Below, in pieces: positions 61,537 through 64,000 of a DNA stretch of 64,000 nt. The stretch's first letter is position 1. The number at the start of each line of letters is the position of its first letter. A model generated the notes under the pieces. It was not told the DNA's origin. It did not search any database and saw only the letters and a program-made list of their open reading frames with translations. Source of the DNA: Oscillospiraceae bacterium (GTDB lineage: Bacteria > Bacillota > Clostridia > Oscillospirales > Ruminococcaceae); contig JAFRTG010000028.1 in assembly GCA_017427265.1 (NCBI GenBank), forward strand, positions 38,679 to 102,678. The letters run 5' to 3'. The position numbers were made by a program, and so were the translations under genes.

Positions 61537-62496
61537 TCAGTAGAAGGTTGCAACCTCCTGCTCAGGCGGTTCCGCATCTGTCAGTTTTGTCACATGCAGC
61601 ATGGGAATAAACTGACCCTGCATCTGGTTGAAGCGCACTTCGATCGCGCCGGTCACCGTGACCCAGTGATCCTTGTGCGGCTTGAAGTTTCTGCCGTACT
61701 GCGCAGCGACCCAGCAATACTGAATGTCGTCCACGCAGCAGGTCATGATGTGCCGGCCGACTGCAAAGACATTCGGCGGAAAGCTGCTGTTTTTCACAGC
61801 GCGTCCTTTGAAGGTAACGGTTTTGTTTTCGTACTTTCTGGCATCCTCCATGATATCGCGGTACCAGAGCGCGAAATCGCGGTCCTCGATCACAATGTTT
61901 TTGGCATTGACATCGAAGGGCAGGGGATCCTCAATATCGTCAAACACCGCGTTGCCGTCGGGATATTCGTAATAGATATCTGTCCGGCGGCTGACACCGC
62001 GGACGATCTGGTGATAGTCCTTCGGCTGCATTTTATCGTTGAAGCGAGTAAAATAGACCAGCTCACAGATGTTCAGCTTATCCACGACGAGGCTGCGCAT
62101 ATTGGCATTGTACTGCATGAATGTGGTTGCGTCCGCAATGAAAACAGCCTGATAGACACCCCAGTCATCGGGCATATTTTCAAACAGCGTCTGAACCTGC
62201 CACATGCCGTTGTACTCGATCATGACGCGCTGTGCACGGGTCTGCCGCAGCAGAAGGCTGAGGTTCTCCTCGTTCAGCTCGCTGATATCCTCGATGACAT
62301 GCATGTGGATGTCGTACTCGTCAAATTTGGAGGTGTCATATTCCTCGATGCCCTCCTCGCAGACGAGCAGCAGCGTGCGTTCGCCGTTGGTGAAATGCGC
62401 ATCCTCCAGTGCATCCTGCATGAATGTGGTTTTGCCGGCTTCCAGAAATCCGAGGAACAGATAAACCGGGATGAATTCCTGCTGATTATTCGGCAT
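61537..62496 (-). CDS. CobW-type P-loop protein fused to a YcgQ-like domain
   Basis: A 319-residue two-domain protein. The N-terminal P-loop domain (about residues 1-190) has LFLGFLEAGKTTFMQDAL as Walker A and is CobW/G3E-like, but lacks a CxCC motif and a clear NKxD (there is YFTRFND). The C-terminal part (about 220-319) reads FKGRAVKN..NVFAVGRHIMTCCVDDIQY and HWVTVTGAIEV, closely like the C-terminal domain of YcgQ/TIGR03943 proteins of zinc-related YcgR/YcgQ permease systems. Such a fusion suggests a metal-insertion or metal-transport accessory role. AAGGAGGG precedes the ATG; ten bases after the CobW gene. Confidence 0.75.
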   Translation of the reverse strand: MPNNQQEFIPVYLFLGFLEAGKTTFMQDALEDAHFTNGERTLLLVCEEGIEEYDTSKFDEYDIHMHVIEDISELNEENLSLLLRQTRAQRVMIEYNGMWQVQTLFENMPDDWGVYQAVFIADATTFMQYNANMRSLVVDKLNICELVYFTRFNDKMQPKDYHQIVRGVSRRTDIYYEYPDGNAVFDDIEDPLPFDVNAKNIVIEDRDFALWYRDIMEDARKYENKTVTFKGRAVKNSSFPPNVFAVGRHIMTCCVDDIQYCWVAAQYGRNFKPHKDHWVTVTGAIEVRFNQMQGQFIPMLHVTKLTDAEPPEQEVATFY

Positions 62497-62506
62497 TGCG
62501 CCCTCC

Positions 62507-63667
62507 TTATTCTGCGCAGAACAGCTTTGCAATCGCTGCTTCGTTCAGTTTTGATCCGATCACGCACAGTCTGCCGATCGGCTCAGCACTGCCTGTACGG
62601 ACATCCGGCGTTCCGGGAACATAATCGAAGTGAATCCACTGTCCGTTTTCGCCCTTGACAATGCCCTTTGCGCGCAGCACCAGACCGAAAGTCTCCTCAT
62701 CAGAGAGGGATTCGAGTGCTGCGGTAATGGCCGCTGCTGTGTAGGTGTTCGGCGTTTCGACACCCCAGCTTGTGAATACCTCGTCTGCATGGTGATGATG
62801 GTGGTGGTCGTGATCGTGGCAGCCGCAGGTGCAGTCCGGGCCGTGATCGTGGTGATGATGCTCGTGCTCGTCATCGTCGTGGTGATGGTGATGCTCGTGC
62901 TCGTCGTCGTCGTGGTGGTGATGATGCTCGTGCTCGTCATCGTCGTGGTGGTGGTGATGCTCATGCTCGTCATCGTCGTGGTGGTGATGATGCTCGTGCT
63001 CGTCATCGTCGTGGTGGTGGTGATGCTCGTGCTCAGCTTCTTCGAGCAGTGCCTTCAGCTCATCATCGAGCGTGTTTTTCTGCGTCATGGATGCGATCAG
63101 CTGCTGACCGGTCAGCTCGTCCCATTCGGTCGTGACAATCGGTGCAGCAGGATTGAATTCCCGCAGGCGCTGCACGGTATCATGCAGCTGCGATTCGGTC
63201 ATACCGGCGGTGTGGCTGAGAATCAGGCAGCTTGCGTAGGTAATCTGGTTGTTGAAGAATTCACCGAAATTCTTCTGATACATCTTGCATTTCTTTGCGT
63301 CCACAATGGTCGTGAAGCCGTCCAGCTCCACATCCTGCATATGCAGATTCTGCACAGCGCTGATGACATCGCTGAGCTTTCCGACGCCGGAGGGCTCAAT
63401 CAGGATGCGGTCCGGGTGATACTCATCCAGAACCTGCTGCAGAGCCTTTCCGAAATCGCCGACCAGACTGCAGCAGATGCAGCCGGAATTCATCTCGTTG
63501 ATCTGAATGCCTGCTTCCTTGAGAAAACCGCCGTCGATGCCGATCTGGCCGAATTCATTTTCGATCAGGACGAGCTTTTCACCCTGATAGCCATCCTGAA
63601 TCAGCTTTTTAATCAGCGTGGTTTTTCCGGCTCCGAGGAAGCCGGAAAAAATGGTAATCTTGGTCAT
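62507..63667 (-). CDS. CobW/G3E-family metallochaperone with His-rich repeats
   Basis: A 386-residue GTPase-like metal chaperone. Walker A GFLGAGKTT (near residues 9-17), Walker B-like ENEFGQIGID, the metal-binding GCICC motif (near 65), and a C-terminal CobW_C region (about 310-386). Between them lies a histidine-rich insert (about 213-295) of five 11-residue repeats, EHEHHHHHDDD, followed by a CTCGCHDHD stretch. The NKxD base-specificity motif is replaced by LSHTAGM. The insert should bind zinc, nickel or cobalt. ATG at 63667 begins directly with MTKITIFSG; longer versions are leader. Confidence 0.9.
   Translation of the reverse strand: MTKITIFSGFLGAGKTTLIKKLIQDGYQGEKLVLIENEFGQIGIDGGFLKEAGIQINEMNSGCICCSLVGDFGKALQQVLDEYHPDRILIEPSGVGKLSDVISAVQNLHMQDVELDGFTTIVDAKKCKMYQKNFGEFFNNQITYASCLILSHTAGMTESQLHDTVQRLREFNPAAPIVTTEWDELTGQQLIASMTQKNTLDDELKALLEEAEHEHHHHHDDDEHEHHHHHDDDEHEHHHHHDDDEHEHHHHHDDDEHEHHHHHDDDEHEHHHHDHGPDCTCGCHDHDHHHHHHADEVFTSWGVETPNTYTAAAITAALESLSDEETFGLVLRAKGIVKGENGQWIHFDYVPGTPDVRTGSAEPIGRLCVIGSKLNEAAIAKLFCAE
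62788..63036 (-). repeat. 33-bp tandem repeats coding the His-rich insert
   Basis: About five near-identical 33-bp units inside the CobW gene, each coding EHEHHHHHDDD. The shadow frame on the other strand is an artefact of this repeat. Confidence 0.85.
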
Positions 63668-63719
63668 GATTTTGCACTTCTTTCCTTGAAATTGCGCCGC
63701 GCATGGGCGTACCGATACT

Positions 63720-63748
63720 ATTATATCACGTTTTGACCGGAAATGCAA
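63720..63748 (-). promoter_or_regulatory. Promoter of the metal-chaperone operon
   Basis: TTGCAT (63748-63743), 17-base spacer, TATAAT (63725-63720). No obvious Zur-type dyad is seen. Confidence 0.8.
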
Positions 63749-63773
63749 CTGTTTCTGCCGGAATGCGTGCGGA

Positions 63774-63813
63774 TAAAAAAGAGATACGCTCCTCAGGGGA
63801 AGAGGAGCGTATC
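63774..63813 (-). terminator. Terminator of the partial gene at the right edge
   Basis: GATACGCTCCTC (63783-63794) pairs with GAGGAGCGTATC (63802-63813); on the minus strand TCTTTTTT follows. Confidence 0.88.
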
Positions 63814-63871
63814 GCAAAGGGATGTTAAATATTAGGGGTTTGGTATCATGTGAATTGAGTTTGGCAGGGGA

Positions 63872-64000
63872 TTAACCGCCTGTCAGTGTGCTGGTTACGA
63901 CTTCATTTCGCTTGATCAGGAAATCGACAACAGAGACCTTTGAGCCGCCGAAGTCGAATCCGCCGCCGCCGCCGGGCCAGCCGCCGCCGCCGCCGGGCCA
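63872..64000 (-). CDS. Partial protein C-terminus with WPGGGGG repeats
   Basis: The last 42 residues of a gene that continues beyond the right edge. It reads two copies of WPGGGGG, then FDFGGSKVSVVDFLIKRNEVVTSTLTGG and a TAA stop. The Gly-rich repeat looks like a surface or linker tail; the repeated GGC/GCC run makes expansion likely. The family cannot be told. Upstream of the metal-chaperone operon but separated from it by a strong terminator. Confidence 0.65.
   Translation of the reverse strand, partial: WPGGGGGWPGGGGGFDFGGSKVSVVDFLIKRNEVVTSTLTGG

Noticed and set aside
62800-63040. Regular spacing suggestive of a CRISPR array
   Set aside because: The units are directly tandem with no unique spacers and encode a His-rich peptide in frame.
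62630-63736. Long plus-strand frame rich in Val and Met over the CobW gene
   Set aside because: It is the antisense shadow of the His-rich 33-bp repeats; the minus-strand CobW frame has clear motifs and a promoter.

Overview
The window looks like a chromosomal segment of a cellulosome-forming anaerobic Firmicute close to Ruminococcus. Five secreted or cell-surface proteins carry polysaccharide-related or adhesion modules, and four of them (the CotH-like protein, a CE1-type esterase, a giant subtilase and a GH9 endoglucanase) contain dockerin-type calcium loops. Promoters are strong TTGACA/TATAAT pairs with 17-base spacers, ribosome binding sites are GGAGG-type, and TTG or GTG starts are common. 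The genus is an inference from gene content; no rRNA is present.

Layout. 1-1017: partial membrane gene and its PadR repressor with two operators, then tRNA-Gln. 1149-9100: diacylglycerol-kinase-like protein, NYN/PIN-like protein, secreted CotH protein, an AT-rich orphan gene, a COG2509-type flavoprotein and a small membrane protein. 9248-15360: purine salvage (xpt behind a possible attenuator) and a BMP-type nucleoside ABC transporter. 15432-18639: EamA transporter, then a divergent ABC-F/DinB-like operon. 18706-22000: dockerin-esterase, tRNA-Tyr and tRNA-Thr, and a BofC-like/membrane gene pair. 22094-30328: class A PBP, spermidine-synthase-like membrane protein, RlmL-like methyltransferase, lysA and a RluA-type pseudouridine synthase, with two copies of a long intergenic repeat.

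31340-39238 holds the most unusual locus. A TerB-N type protein is translationally coupled to a BrxD-like (DUF2791) ATPase. About 2.6 kb further on lies an Lhr/BrxHI-like helicase. Between them are a cyclophilin lipoprotein and a divergent DUF2975/DUF2975/truncated-DUF2975/XRE cassette. The cassette and the helicase face each other across inverted copies of a repeated operator-like sequence. This resembles part of BREX type 2 without its methylase and PglZ, and is my main candidate for an undescribed system.

39314-45622 encodes a roughly 2100-residue secreted subtilase with leucine-rich repeats and alternating beta-sandwich modules. 45692-46957 is rplJ-rplL with an L10 leader. 47058-49718 carries a membrane protein, a phosphodiester-glycosidase-like protein and an AraC regulator divergent from the GH9 gene. 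52387-61335 is a xylo-oligosaccharide locus: AraC regulator, mutarotase-fold protein, GH3 beta-xylosidase, xylose isomerase and a CUT1-type transporter without its ATPase. 61537-63667 encodes two CobW-type P-loop proteins, one with a histidine-rich tandem repeat and one fused to a YcgQ-like domain, likely for metal handling. The window ends in a partial gene with WPGGGGG repeats.
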